Program-made: the position numbers and the translations under genes
Assembly: GCA_034505795.1 (NCBI GenBank)
Contig: JAPDQM010000001.1
Location: 38,775-102,774, forward strand
Source of the DNA: Thermofontimicrobium_A sp034505795
GTDB taxonomy: Bacteria > Zhuqueibacterota > Zhuqueibacteria > Thermofontimicrobiales > Thermofontimicrobiaceae
Reading direction: 5' to 3'
Length of the DNA stretch: 64,000 bases
In this document: in pieces, positions 28,601-37,206 of the stretch
Position numbering within the stretch: position 1 is the first letter of the stretch
How the letters are laid out: each line of letters starts with the position of its first letter
Notes under the pieces: model-generated
Told to the model about the DNA's origin: nothing
Databases searched by the model: none
Seen by the model: the letters and a program-made list of their open reading frames with translations, nothing else

Positions 28601-29731
28601 TTGATCATAGATGTATTGCAATAGTTTTTGAATCTGCAAATCTTTCAATGCCAGGCGTAATTGATACTCCAGGGCACTATCCTTAATTAGGATTTCGCCG
28701 GCTCCGACAAGTTTCGCTGACCAAGCTGCCAGCAGCAATGAATCCAGTTGCAATCGTCGCTCAGCGAGTGCAAATGTGGCGCGAAAAATATCTATTGGAA
28801 CGTGCTGAATTCTTCCACGAAGCAGTTGCGCTGTTAGGATACCTGCCGGGCGATCCAATGGGCCAGCGAGGGAAGCGCGAATTGCCAAATTGCCTGCGCT
28901 GGCGCTGTCCTGGGTGGTTGCCGTGAGTTGATTTAGAGCGCGCAATTGCAGATCAATCGCCAGCCGGGTATTGGCCAGCCGGTCTTCGGCGAGCGAATAG
29001 GTGCCGCTTACCTGCGCCACCAGGTCATCGGTTGCCAGATGAAAATCGGTTAGCGTGAGATCATTATTCTGAAGTTGAAAAGACAAATTGAGTTGGTGCA
29101 GATTTTGTTGGAGATTTTTCCACCAAATGCTGCCCCCTTTCGCTGTTAGGCTACCGGCCAGATGGTCGGAGCTATTGCTGGCGTGGACGCTGCCATTCAC
29201 GCCTGATAACTGGATGGTTACCGAGTCGGCAATGTCGTGAAATGCCAATTCGAGATTTTGAATCGTTAGCTTTTGAAGTTCAAATTGAAAGCCAGTCCGG
29301 TCCGTTGGTGTTGGCGAAGTTGCGTCACGGTCTGTGGCCAGCAACCTGGTGGGGAGATGAAAACGTCCGCCAGCATCCCGAACAATCATTAACTTGGGAC
29401 GATCAATCAGCAACTCGTGAATCGACAGCCTGGCGGCAAAAAGCTGGAATAGATTGTATCGGATTTTAAGGCGAGCGAAAGTCAAAATGGGCGGTTGGCT
29501 GTCGCTGGAGTCATGCAGGGCAAAATTATTGATCTGAATTTGCGTGAACAAATTCGTTCGCAGGCTTTCCATGGCGATAGGGGCCTCGAGCCAGCGCGTC
29601 AGTTGGTGCTGGGCAATTTTCATAATCAAATAATTGCCCGGTGGCGTCATCAAGAACAAGAGGATTGCCAGGATGCCACTAATGACTACAACCACTAAGA
29701 TTCTAAATATCTTCCAGCCAGCAATTTTCAT
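25694..29731 (-). CDS. tamB: TamB-family translocation and assembly protein
   Basis: A 1345-residue protein. I start at 29731 (MKIAGWKIF...) because a transmembrane anchor of about 20 residues follows directly; 60 further upstream codons lack hydrophobic or conserved character. The body is a very long repetitive beta-taco/AsmA-like region (many GxLxLxG and LxGTLxxPxL motifs), as in TamB and other bridge proteins for phospholipid transport and barrel insertion. The C-terminal DUF490-type segment includes GRILVHKGYVLYLDR and LDLKFNFKFY. It works with TamA encoded directly downstream. The ribosome site is weak. Confidence 0.9.
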   Translation of the reverse strand: MKIAGWKIFRILVVVVISGILAILLFLMTPPGNYLIMKIAQHQLTRWLEAPIAMESLRTNLFTQIQINNFALHDSSDSQPPILTFARLKIRYNLFQLFAARLSIHELLIDRPKLMIVRDAGGRFHLPTRLLATDRDATSPTPTDRTGFQFELQKLTIQNLELAFHDIADSVTIQLSGVNGSVHASNSSDHLAGSLTAKGGSIWWKNLQQNLHQLNLSFQLQNNDLTLTDFHLATDDLVAQVSGTYSLAEDRLANTRLAIDLQLRALNQLTATTQDSASAGNLAIRASLAGPLDRPAGILTAQLLRGRIQHVPIDIFRATFALAERRLQLDSLLLAAWSAKLVGAGEILIKDSALEYQLRLALKDLQIQKLLQYIYDQDSTSLSGTITGTLSLNGRNLDWQQLRAAAELSLSQLSLDDQPVEKMQADLRLDRGELQFHLYQNGSAIRLVGNIQDSLIAGRVAGQLASITAIANLVNVPQATGKLSFAGQFAGTINSPEALLNFQLQEGSYFGVPIDSLKGGLYLQNQELSLSNLTGQGYLHDFRQLARYLKIDSLAGTGSYYITAHGALDELQATIGICWTSGQIATIRFDSLKCELKTQGPQLVIEQFDLKQPQQLLQLSGHIDWQERLATELAVAAFELDSAQKIIASQGRLDLHASFDEQSINGSLRTDGLALQPVIRLFHLPTDIRGLLKTELAFRGNLSAPKLYGNLEVIDGVLNSTTGSTIDSLKLKLQFQDQRIEIQQLAGKIGSVGFTGAGAAEIEDVKNFTVTLSCRAPQLGAMQFASTVRAGEILAGQLRLDRLDLSKLALISPTHARLNGWLNLEIALAGRIEAPEMAIKLTSDQISIEQTTIDSLHIFGRYDQQVISFQESGFKIGTGRIYLAGTLPIQLATDDQLPVGLDSLRLVTSADNLDISWLKPLLPSLATLSGKASFNLTMMGSLRQPKLNGTLRLQQMSLSLPTIAPAISNLNAELQCQDNQIRIHHFAGEMGSGTFYLSGGLTIDELELTNANLSLLLNQINLRSSNIFVLGIERGELHLTQANQQFRLAGQVRLAETKYIQDFRPRVRDFLTHVPNRSAAYRNQFFNQLALDVIIQGQENVWIENNLAKIQLSANLNLAGTLNQPNIAGRILVHKGYVLYLDRKFKIIQGVMDFNDPHRINPLIQLTAICSITDYQTAVERRYEITLKLSGTLDKPSFELSASPPLDNADIVALLTVGRTRRDLFPTAVNGPRESLQDVMFSRFKEITSQRLAGMTEQKLSETLALENVSIEGNLFQIDKSWGPRLTATKQLSDRINITYSTVIGQTNDQQIRLGYQLYRFISVVGNTGQRGQSGLDLKFNFKFY

Positions 29732-30124
29732 TTTAAATCCAAAGGATGAGGATGAGTTTTCTTTAGCATGTCTTCCATGACTGTTCAATTGATCGCATTC
29801 AACCAGCTTGATGCATCGGCGGTTTGTGACTGGTTCATGGATTATAGTCTTAATTTTACCTTTGAGTTCCAGAACAAATATAATAAACGCATTCCATTGA
29901 AGCAAGATCAATGTGACTCTGCGTTGGCGCGAATAGGCAATGCGAAAAGAAATAATTGGACCGATGGATGATTCATGCTCAAATTAAAAATTTGATATTG
30001 AAGATTAAATTCCATTTGATCCAAAATTTTGCTTGACAATGCCACCGGTTTATTCTATATTCTACACGTTCAAAATGAATTCAATCGTAATCAAAAACTT
30101 CAACGAAAACTCAAGGAGATGGGG
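29732..30124. other. Divergent intergenic region tamB / CsgG-like gene
   Basis: AT-rich, with the best promoter of the window at 30033-30061 reading right. A frame opening at 30029 runs into the CsgG-like gene but starts inside that promoter and is not a real N-terminus. No left-facing promoter stands out. Confidence 0.45.
30033..30061 (+). promoter_or_regulatory. Strong sigma-70-like promoter
   Basis: TTGACA, 17-base spacer, TATATT: consensus -35 and near-consensus -10, 63 bases before the start of the CsgG-like gene. It also shows that translation cannot begin upstream of about 30068. Confidence 0.75.
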
Positions 30125-31564
30125 ATGAAAGAGCACACGCATCAACTAAGCCGGACAATGTTCATTGTGCTGATCATGGTGGTCATGTCGTTATCGATTT
30201 TTTCCACTGCTATAATTGCTCAAACGCTAAAATGTTTTATTCTGACACCGCCGGAACAACTGCTGGAGGGGGTAAAACGACTGGCCATCACGGATTTTTC
30301 AGTGACCACCAGTTACAGTAGCGACGATCCTCCAGGCAAAGGCAAGAAAAAAGATTGGGAGAAGGTGCTGGATGTGGTCAGTAAAGTGGCGGACAAGGAA
30401 AAAGGGCAGCAGCGGTTTCTGGACAGCGGCGAAAAGATGGCCAATCTCATGATTGCGGCGCTACTGGAGGAAGATCGTGGCATAAGAGATGTGGGCAGCG
30501 GCTTTTTGGGACTCAGCAAAAAAGAAGGCAAGAGTTTTCAGCAGGGAGCTCGCACCAATGTCTTCGAGATCGTTGAACGCAGTCAAATCGCTCGGGTGAT
30601 GCAAGAGCTACAACTGGCGCAAACCGGTATCGTCGATGAAGCCCAGGCGGCTCAGGTTGGCAAGATGCTCGGCGTGGATGCCATCATTACCGGCACGGTC
30701 ACGGTTTCTTGCAATGACCAATGGGTCAAAGAAACTCGCAAGGATAAGAAGAAGGGGAATTATACTGTGGATTGCAATAAGCGGGCAGCCAGTGCCTTTG
30801 CCACAATCCGTTTTATCCAGGTAGAAACCGGTCAAGTGATTGGCTCCAAGCAGGCGCAACATAAGGAAGAACTGAAGAAATGCGAAGGCGAGTACGGTAG
30901 CGAATTGCCCACGCCAGAGACAACGGTGGATAAGTGCTTACAAACGGTGGCGGCTGAACTGGTAAAATATTTTGCCCCACGCTTTGAATTGCAAAAGATG
31001 GAATTGGCCAAAATCGAAGGCAATGAATATAAACGTTATGCCGAGACTGCCAAAAATGCGCTGGATCGCTACGATCTGGATACGGCCTATTTGCAATATG
31101 TGGCCATTGTTGAGAGCGATCCCTATAATCACGCTGCATTGTTCAATGTTGGAGTGTTGGAGGAAGCCGTTGGTAATTATAGCCGGGCGCTGGAAAAATA
31201 CACCATGGCTGCCAAGCTGAAAAGCAAAGAGGATAAATATTTCAAAGCCCAAAGCCGGGTCGCCAAGCAGGTCGGTTTCTGGGAAAAATTGAATGCCATG
31301 GGAATTTACTTGCAGGAGCGAAAATTTGAAGTCTCCAGCGAACAAGTGCAGCAAGCGACCATTGCTAAAATTCAGGTGAACGGATCGTCATCCGAACGAT
31401 TTGAAATCAAAGCCGAGCCAAACTCTGGCAGCCCAACCCTGGTGAAAGTTCCAGGTGAGATTGAATTGGAATTGTTGGAACCCGCTGGCGATTGGTACAA
31501 AGTGAAGTTGTTGGATGGACGTGAAGGTTTTATTGCCAAAAAAAATGCCAAGGTCTTGAAATAG
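30125..31564 (+). CDS. CsgG-type lipoprotein-like protein with TPR and SH3 domains
   Basis: A 479-residue exported protein. AAGGAG ends 6 bases before the ATG at 30125, after which a signal peptide ends near TAIIAQ. The CsgG-like region (about 45-285) shows VKRLAITDFS, FEIVERSQIARVMQE and GKMLGVDAIITGTVT. Two or more TPR-like helices follow (ALDRYDLDTAYLQYVAIVE, AALFNVGVLEEAVGNYSRAL), and the C-terminus is a bacterial SH3 fold (LELLEPAGDWYKVKLLDGREGFI). CsgG forms curli-type secretion pores, but members with added TPRs are widespread in FCB bacteria with unknown roles. No curli genes are adjacent. Confidence 0.8.
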   Translation: MKEHTHQLSRTMFIVLIMVVMSLSIFSTAIIAQTLKCFILTPPEQLLEGVKRLAITDFSVTTSYSSDDPPGKGKKKDWEKVLDVVSKVADKEKGQQRFLDSGEKMANLMIAALLEEDRGIRDVGSGFLGLSKKEGKSFQQGARTNVFEIVERSQIARVMQELQLAQTGIVDEAQAAQVGKMLGVDAIITGTVTVSCNDQWVKETRKDKKKGNYTVDCNKRAASAFATIRFIQVETGQVIGSKQAQHKEELKKCEGEYGSELPTPETTVDKCLQTVAAELVKYFAPRFELQKMELAKIEGNEYKRYAETAKNALDRYDLDTAYLQYVAIVESDPYNHAALFNVGVLEEAVGNYSRALEKYTMAAKLKSKEDKYFKAQSRVAKQVGFWEKLNAMGIYLQERKFEVSSEQVQQATIAKIQVNGSSSERFEIKAEPNSGSPTLVKVPGEIELELLEPAGDWYKVKLLDGREGFIAKKNAKVLK

Positions 31565-31924
31565 GCACAATTTGCGTGGCAAGATGGATTTATCGCAGAA
31601 TGATTGATAACTAAAAAATTGGTGGCAGGATGATGGAAGAATAATTTATTTTAGCCATGCTACTGAAAAATATTCTGTCATTTGGATTATCTTTGAATTC
31701 AAAATTATTCGTACTTGCATTATGAGAACCGCGAATTGCTAAAAGGCGGATGGATTCTTTTAAATGATATTAATGAGTCCACTCTAAAAAGGCTTTGACC
31801 GCGAATGGTGCCAATTTAGGCGAATTGATCTTATTGAAGTTCAAATTAGCGAGATTAGAAAAATTAGTGGAATTAGCGGTTTTAAGAGCGCACTCATTAA
31901 TCAGTCAGAAATAGAGAGGCAATT
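31565..31924. other. Intergenic region before the amylase gene
   Basis: AT-rich with imperfect repeats of a TTAG(C/T)G-like word around 31840-31885. No RNA gene, terminator or convincing promoter found. Confidence 0.35.
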
Positions 31925-33262
31925 ATGGCCGTCATGTTACAAGCCTTTTATTGGGATTGCCCCAGAGAGGACCATCAGGAATATCAATGGTGGAAATACG
32001 TCACCCAAAAAATTCCTGCATTAGCCAGATCAGGCTTCAATTCACTCTGGCTGCCGCCGGTGCATAAGGCTGCCAATATCGGCGGTCCATCCATGGGCTA
32101 CGATCCGTACGACTATTACGACCTGGGCCAATACAATCAGAAAGGATCGAAGAAAACCTGGTTTGGATCAAAGCAGGAACTGCTCCAACTCATCCGCACG
32201 GCGCATCAACACGGCCTGACTGTTATCGCGGACATGGTGATCAACCACAATAATGGTGCGGATGCGACTGAGATCAATCCCATCACGGGGCAAACGCGGT
32301 GGACTCTGTTTCGACCCAAAAGTGGTCGTTTCCCAAGGAACTGGGAATGTTTTCATCCGAATTGTTATGAAAGTTGGGATGAAAGCGCGTTTGGCGAGAT
32401 GCCCGATCTGTCCCATCGCAACCCCTATGTTTTTGGCGAGATCATTAAGCTGGCCCGCTGGCTCATCGAAGAAATCGGTTTTGATGGTTTTCGGTACGAC
32501 TTTGTCAAAGGGTATGGCGCGCATACCGTGACTGCGATCCAGGAGTATCGCTATCTGCGCGATGGAAAACCGTTCCAGCCGTATGGCGTGGCTGAACATT
32601 GGGATACGACGCATGCCATCGAACGCTGGCTGGATATAACCAATTTTTCCAATCAAAATCCCGTGGATGCATTCGATTTCCCATTGCGCGAATTGCTGAA
32701 GGCCATGTGCGATCAATACGGTTTTAGCCTCCGCCAATTGGTAACCAGCCAAACGCTGTTGCAAGATCATCCATCACTGGCGGTGACGTTTGTCGAAAAC
32801 CACGATCTCCGGGATGAAGGACGTGAGATCATCAACGACAAGCTGCTGGCCTATAGCTTTATTCTAACCCATGAAGGTTACCCCTGTGTTTTCTGGAAAG
32901 ATTATTTCAATTATGGGCTGGCGCTGCCCGATACCGCAAACGGCATCGATGCGCTCATGAATGTTCATCATCGCTTCGCCGGCGGTCGAACCGAAGTGTT
33001 GTGGGTTGATGACAATTTTTATATCATGCAGCGAACTGGGTATGAACATCAGCCTGGCTTGATTTATGTTCTCAATAACCGGGGCGACGGCTGGCGCGGA
33101 GAGTGGGTTACCTGTCAATGGCGGAATACGGATTTGGTGCCAGTTGCCTGGTGGAGTCGTAGCGATTTGCATTCGCCCAGTAGATTGCGTGCCGAGGCCG
33201 ATGGTCGTATTCAATGCTGGGCGCCGCCGCGGGGCTTTGCCGTTTTTGCCCCGAATATCTAA
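31925..33262 (+). CDS. Cytoplasmic alpha-amylase, glycoside hydrolase family 13
   Basis: A 445-residue GH13 enzyme hydrolysing alpha-1,4-glucans. All four conserved regions are visible: DMVINH (102-107), GFRYDF with nucleophile Asp192, VAEHWD with acid/base Glu224, and FVENHD with Asp294. The GYDPYDYYDLGQYNQKG segment and single C-terminal beta-domain resemble bacterial and plant cytosolic alpha-amylases. It has no signal peptide, so the substrate is internal (glycogen or imported maltodextrin). The start is the ATG after AGAGAGGC. No glycogen-metabolism genes are adjacent, and it is followed by a ferredoxin gene after 124 bases. Confidence 0.93.
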   Translation: MAVMLQAFYWDCPREDHQEYQWWKYVTQKIPALARSGFNSLWLPPVHKAANIGGPSMGYDPYDYYDLGQYNQKGSKKTWFGSKQELLQLIRTAHQHGLTVIADMVINHNNGADATEINPITGQTRWTLFRPKSGRFPRNWECFHPNCYESWDESAFGEMPDLSHRNPYVFGEIIKLARWLIEEIGFDGFRYDFVKGYGAHTVTAIQEYRYLRDGKPFQPYGVAEHWDTTHAIERWLDITNFSNQNPVDAFDFPLRELLKAMCDQYGFSLRQLVTSQTLLQDHPSLAVTFVENHDLRDEGREIINDKLLAYSFILTHEGYPCVFWKDYFNYGLALPDTANGIDALMNVHHRFAGGRTEVLWVDDNFYIMQRTGYEHQPGLIYVLNNRGDGWRGEWVTCQWRNTDLVPVAWWSRSDLHSPSRLRAEADGRIQCWAPPRGFAVFAPNI

Positions 33263-33386
33263 TTGCGCATTTCCATTTAGGTCTAGACTGCAAATAAGCA
33301 TTGGAAAAATCAAAAGCCTGGCCTGTTGATCGAAAATCTTGCGCTGGCTGCTGACAGGCGCTCACGCTGCACAGGAGGATCATCAG

Positions 33387-34340
33387 TTGCGACGAAAAAT
33401 TTGGTCCAGGATTGTCAAACCTTCGACTCGTGCCTTCTATGATGAAGGCACGAAATTGCCTCATTACTCTATCTGGAACTGGCTTCACGGTTATATCTAC
33501 ACTCGCTGGCCATATCTTTACATTGGGGTTGCCACCGGTGAACATCGGCTGGCCCGATTCCTTTTGCCGATCTGGCGGGTGGTGGCTCGATTGTTCCATC
33601 TAACTGCCAGCGAAAAAGCGGAACACACTGGAATAACGTTTGCTGACACCTATCATGGCAAAGTGATCCCGCATGATCATGCAAAGCATCTGGTGACTCT
33701 TGATCGGCCCATTGAGCTGGGGGACCTGGAGCAGGTGATTCCCTACGCTCGGGCGCGGGATATTGTGCTGCTCAACCCCGATCACATCGTGGTGCTGGAA
33801 TGTCCCTGTCGTGCGTCTCGCCCCAATCCCTGCAAACCATTGGATGTTTGCTTAATAATCGGCGAGCCATTTGCCAGTTTCGTGGCAGAGCATCATCCCC
33901 GGCGTTCGCGCTGGATTACGCAGCAGGAAGCGGTCGACATTCTGGCTGCGGAACATGAGCGCGGTCATGTCCATCATGCGTTTTTTAAAGACGCGATGCT
34001 CGATCGGTTCTATGCGATTTGCAATTGTTGTTCCTGCTGTTGTGGTGCCATGCAGGCCTGGCGCGAAGGTGTGATGATGTTAGCGCCATCGGGCTATATT
34101 GTCGATATCGACCGGGCGAAATGCCAGAGTTGCGGTACCTGCGTGGATTATTGTCCATTCGATGCGTTGAGCATGGATAATGGTCGGCTGGTAGTGAATG
34201 AAGAGAAATGCATGGGCTGCGGTGTTTGTGTGCCCAAATGCCCGCAACATGCTCACTCGCTGGTACTGGATTCGCGGAAGGGTGTGCCGCTGGAAATTCG
34301 AGAATTGATTCAGCGTCAGGACAAGGCAGCCGCAGGGTAG
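33387..34340 (+). CDS. Polyferredoxin-like 4Fe-4S protein
   Basis: A 317-residue soluble protein. Start: TTG at 33387, because AGGAGG lies 8 bases before it; a longer frame from 33339 has no site. The C-terminal third holds two standard clusters, CQSCGTCVDYCP and CMGCGVCVPKCP. The middle has further Cys groups, CPCRASRPNPC and CNCCSCCCG, typical of an uncharacterised Fe-S family often annotated as '4Fe-4S binding protein'; these could hold a third metal site. No hydrogenase or reductase partner is near, so the electron donor is unknown. Confidence 0.75.
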   Translation: MRRKIWSRIVKPSTRAFYDEGTKLPHYSIWNWLHGYIYTRWPYLYIGVATGEHRLARFLLPIWRVVARLFHLTASEKAEHTGITFADTYHGKVIPHDHAKHLVTLDRPIELGDLEQVIPYARARDIVLLNPDHIVVLECPCRASRPNPCKPLDVCLIIGEPFASFVAEHHPRRSRWITQQEAVDILAAEHERGHVHHAFFKDAMLDRFYAICNCCSCCCGAMQAWREGVMMLAPSGYIVDIDRAKCQSCGTCVDYCPFDALSMDNGRLVVNEEKCMGCGVCVPKCPQHAHSLVLDSRKGVPLEIRELIQRQDKAAAG

Positions 34341-34529
34341 GCAGCATCTATTATGGCGTGGGGTGAGTCGCAAGCGCAGCGAGGCCATGGAAGAAATTAA
34401 ATTGATTAAGTTGACAAGTTTTCGGTTTCGGAAATGAGAAAGAATGCTTATATTTGGGTGTTGAAAAACCATGATCGGTTTTTCCATAACAGTTGAACAT
34501 CGGGTCCAACCGAAACAGGAGCAATTTTT

Positions 34530-35579
34530 ATGGAAAGCCATTTGCCGGATGCGGCAGTGATGTATGACGCTTTGGTCCGAAAAGACAGCCGTTTTGAAGG
34601 CGTCTTCTTTGTTGGTGTGAAATCTACCGGCATTTTCTGTCGCCCAACCTGCCATGCACGGAAACCGAAAATCGAGAATGTTGAATTTTTTCCATCGGCT
34701 CGGGAGGCGTTGCTGCACGGCTATCGACCCTGCCGCCTTTGCCATCCCCTGGCTTACCAGGGCGATATTCCAGCCTGGCTCAGGCCAGTCATTGATGAGG
34801 TGGACCGGCGGCCTGATTTGCGCTTGAGAGATAGTGATCTGAAAAAACGCGGGCTCGACCCCAATCGGGTGCGACGCTGGTTCAAAAAAAATCATGGCAT
34901 GACGTTCCAGACCTATCTGCGGACCCGGCGCATCAGTCAGGCCTTTGGTCGAATCAAAAATGGAGAAAAAGTGATCGAAGCAGCTTATGAATCCGGTTAT
35001 GAATCCTTGAGTGGTTTCACAGAATCATTCAAAAAAGCCACGGGTTTTTCACCGAATCAGAGTTCTCAACAGGACATAGTCATGGTCACTCGCATTCTAA
35101 CGCCATTAGGGCCGATGCTCGCGGGCGCCAACGACGAGGGCATTTGCCTGCTCGAATTCATTGATCGGAGAATGCTGGAAACCCAATTGGAGCGCCTGCG
35201 ACGATTGTTGCGAGCGGAATTGATCGCTGGCTCGCATCGACATTTCGAATTGCTTGATCAACAAATCAAAGAATATTTTGGTGGCATTCGGAAAGAGTTT
35301 ACCGTGCCATTGGTGATGAAGGGGACGCGGTTTCAACAGCGAGTCTGGACCGCATTGCAGCGAATTCCTTATGGTGAAACTCGTAGCTATAAGCAGCAGG
35401 CCGAAAGCATCGGCCAACCTACAGCTACCCGTGCTGTGGCCCGCGCGAATGGCGATAATCGGATTGCCATCATTATCCCCTGCCATCGCGTCATCGGCGT
35501 TGACGGGGGGCTGGTTGGCTATGGCGGAGGCTTGTGGCGCAAAAAGTTTTTGCTAGATCTTGAGGCTAGACACCGCTGA
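34530..35579 (+). CDS. ada: Ada, bifunctional DNA alkylation repair protein and activator
   Basis: A 349-residue protein with the complete Ada layout. The N-terminal zinc/methyl-phosphotriester acceptor domain has Cys37, Cys41, Cys68 and Cys71 (FCRPTC, CRLC), an AraC-type helix-turn-helix region spans about 90-175, and the C-terminal O6-methylguanine methyltransferase domain carries IPCHRVIG with acceptor Cys318. Methylation of the N-terminal Cys by damaged DNA normally turns the protein into an activator of its own gene. A start at 34530 follows a modest CAGGAG site. No alkB or alkA follows, so any regulon members lie elsewhere. Confidence 0.95.
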   Translation: MESHLPDAAVMYDALVRKDSRFEGVFFVGVKSTGIFCRPTCHARKPKIENVEFFPSAREALLHGYRPCRLCHPLAYQGDIPAWLRPVIDEVDRRPDLRLRDSDLKKRGLDPNRVRRWFKKNHGMTFQTYLRTRRISQAFGRIKNGEKVIEAAYESGYESLSGFTESFKKATGFSPNQSSQQDIVMVTRILTPLGPMLAGANDEGICLLEFIDRRMLETQLERLRRLLRAELIAGSHRHFELLDQQIKEYFGGIRKEFTVPLVMKGTRFQQRVWTALQRIPYGETRSYKQQAESIGQPTATRAVARANGDNRIAIIIPCHRVIGVDGGLVGYGGGLWRKKFLLDLEARHR

Positions 35580-35911
35580 CGATATGGGCTCTGGCCGTAG
35601 ACTTCACCTTCAAATTCATAGCCGGTGGATTTGTGGCTGCCATGCATTTGCCATTTGCAGTTGGGGATCGGCTACGAGCGACGCTTGTCCATCACATAAA
35701 GCGCGGCAAGTTTTTATGGCGGCCACCCTGTTGTTTGTTAAGGAAATTGCCTGACATGTCTTGAACTGCAAATGTTGCCCAGCAAAAGGTTAGCCCAGAT
35801 TTTCGGGCATCTTTTTTCCTGCTGTCGTCGGGTGCTGGTCTTTTGGCAGCCACGCCAGAACAGTCAAGCCTGAGGCTCGTTTTTGATTTTAAACTTTAAG
35901 GAGAACAGAAT
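35580..35911. other. Intergenic region ada / GH5 gene
   Basis: No gene. A weak stem (GCCC/GGGC) followed by six T residues at about 35791-35816 might end the ada transcript. Promoter signals for the GH5 gene are not clear. Confidence 0.35.
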
Positions 35912-36973
35912 ATGCAATCTCGGTTGCTGAAATTGCTTGGGTTGTTGCTGCTACTTTCGGTGTTGAATTGCAACAAGGATTCCAATTCAACCAAGAAGCA
36001 AAATGATTTCCCATTCAATCCGCCTTCCAATGAAGTGCTCGATCCATTCAAACAAAATTTGCGCCTCGCTCGTAGCGTCAATCTTGGCAATGCGCTCGAG
36101 GCTCCCAATGAAGGCGAGTGGGGGGTAACCTTGCAGGCCGAATTTTTTCAACTGATCAAAGATGCTGGTTTCACTGCAGTGCGCATTCCCATCAAATGGT
36201 CAGGACACGCGGCGCAAACTCCGCCTTATGCCATCCAGGCATCCTTTTTTGCGAGAGTGGATTGGGCTGTGGCTCAGGCGTTATCAAGAGGCCTGGCGGC
36301 AGTGATCAATATTCACCACTATGATGAAATCGTTCAAAATCCTGCCGAGCATAAGGAACGTTTTCTGGCGCTGTGGAAACAGATCGCTGAGCATTATCAG
36401 AAATATCCTGATGAACTGTTCTTCGAGCTGCTCAATGAACCTAATACCAATCTGACCGCAGACATCTGGAACCAATATCTAATTGAGGCGATGGCAGTGG
36501 TTCGGCAGAGCAATCCCTATCGCACCCTGATCATTGGCCCAGTCATGTGGAATAGCTTTTCCATGCTGCCAACGCTGGTTTTGCCTGATTCTGATCGCAA
36601 CGTGATCGTCACCTTTCATTATTACAATCCATTCCAATTCACCCATCAGGGCGCGGAATGGGTTTCAGGGAGTAATGCCTGGCTGGGTACGACCTGGACG
36701 GGCACTGCTGCGCAGCGGCAGGCCGTGATGGACGAGTTAGGGCAAGCAGAGAGCTGGGGCAAAACCAACAATCGACCTCTTTACATGGGTGAATTTGGTG
36801 CCTATAGCAGAGCGGACTTGAATTCCCGTTTTCAATGGACATCGTTTGTGGCGCGTGCGGCCGAGGAAAAAAATATCAGTTGGGCCTATTGGGAATTTTG
36901 CTCTGGCTTTGGTATTTATGATGCGACAACTAAGAAATGGAACGAAACCCTGCTGAAGGCGCTGATTCCATGA
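35912..36973 (+). CDS. GH5-family glycosidase lipoprotein (cellulase-like)
   Basis: A 353-residue exported enzyme. The signal peptide ends in LSVLNC, making Cys20 a probable lipid-attachment site, so it is anchored in a membrane. The (beta/alpha)8 fold shows the GH5 landmarks: GNALEAPNEGEWG near the N-terminus, VRIPIKW, INIHHYDEI, LLNEPN with acid/base Glu176, TFHYYNPFQFTHQG, and MGEFGAY with nucleophile Glu294. These match endo-beta-1,4-glucanase-type members, although mannanases share them. AAGGAG precedes the ATG by 9 bases. Together with the heparinase-like and GH43-type proteins this points to plant- or algal-polysaccharide use. Confidence 0.9.
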   Translation: MQSRLLKLLGLLLLLSVLNCNKDSNSTKKQNDFPFNPPSNEVLDPFKQNLRLARSVNLGNALEAPNEGEWGVTLQAEFFQLIKDAGFTAVRIPIKWSGHAAQTPPYAIQASFFARVDWAVAQALSRGLAAVINIHHYDEIVQNPAEHKERFLALWKQIAEHYQKYPDELFFELLNEPNTNLTADIWNQYLIEAMAVVRQSNPYRTLIIGPVMWNSFSMLPTLVLPDSDRNVIVTFHYYNPFQFTHQGAEWVSGSNAWLGTTWTGTAAQRQAVMDELGQAESWGKTNNRPLYMGEFGAYSRADLNSRFQWTSFVARAAEEKNISWAYWEFCSGFGIYDATTKKWNETLLKALIP

Positions 36974-37206
36974 CCAGATTCGGGTGCAACCAGCCGCTGG
37001 AAAATGGGATTTTGTTTCGATAGGAATTCCACCCCGCGCTCGCTGCCGCTGCTTGCAGGTGGTCAAACTTCCGCAGTCAGGTTGATGGTAAATCTTTCCA
37101 TGCGACCGAATGAGAGGACGCAATACGCGGGGCATGGCATTCGGGTAGGGATAAATGGCGTCGATTATTTCTCTATTTGATTTTTAGAGACAATCACAGC
37201 CGCCAT

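Noticed and set aside
30029..30124. N-terminal extension of the CsgG-like protein
   Set aside because: The added codons coincide with the -35/-10 promoter boxes, and AAGGAG supports the ATG at 30125.
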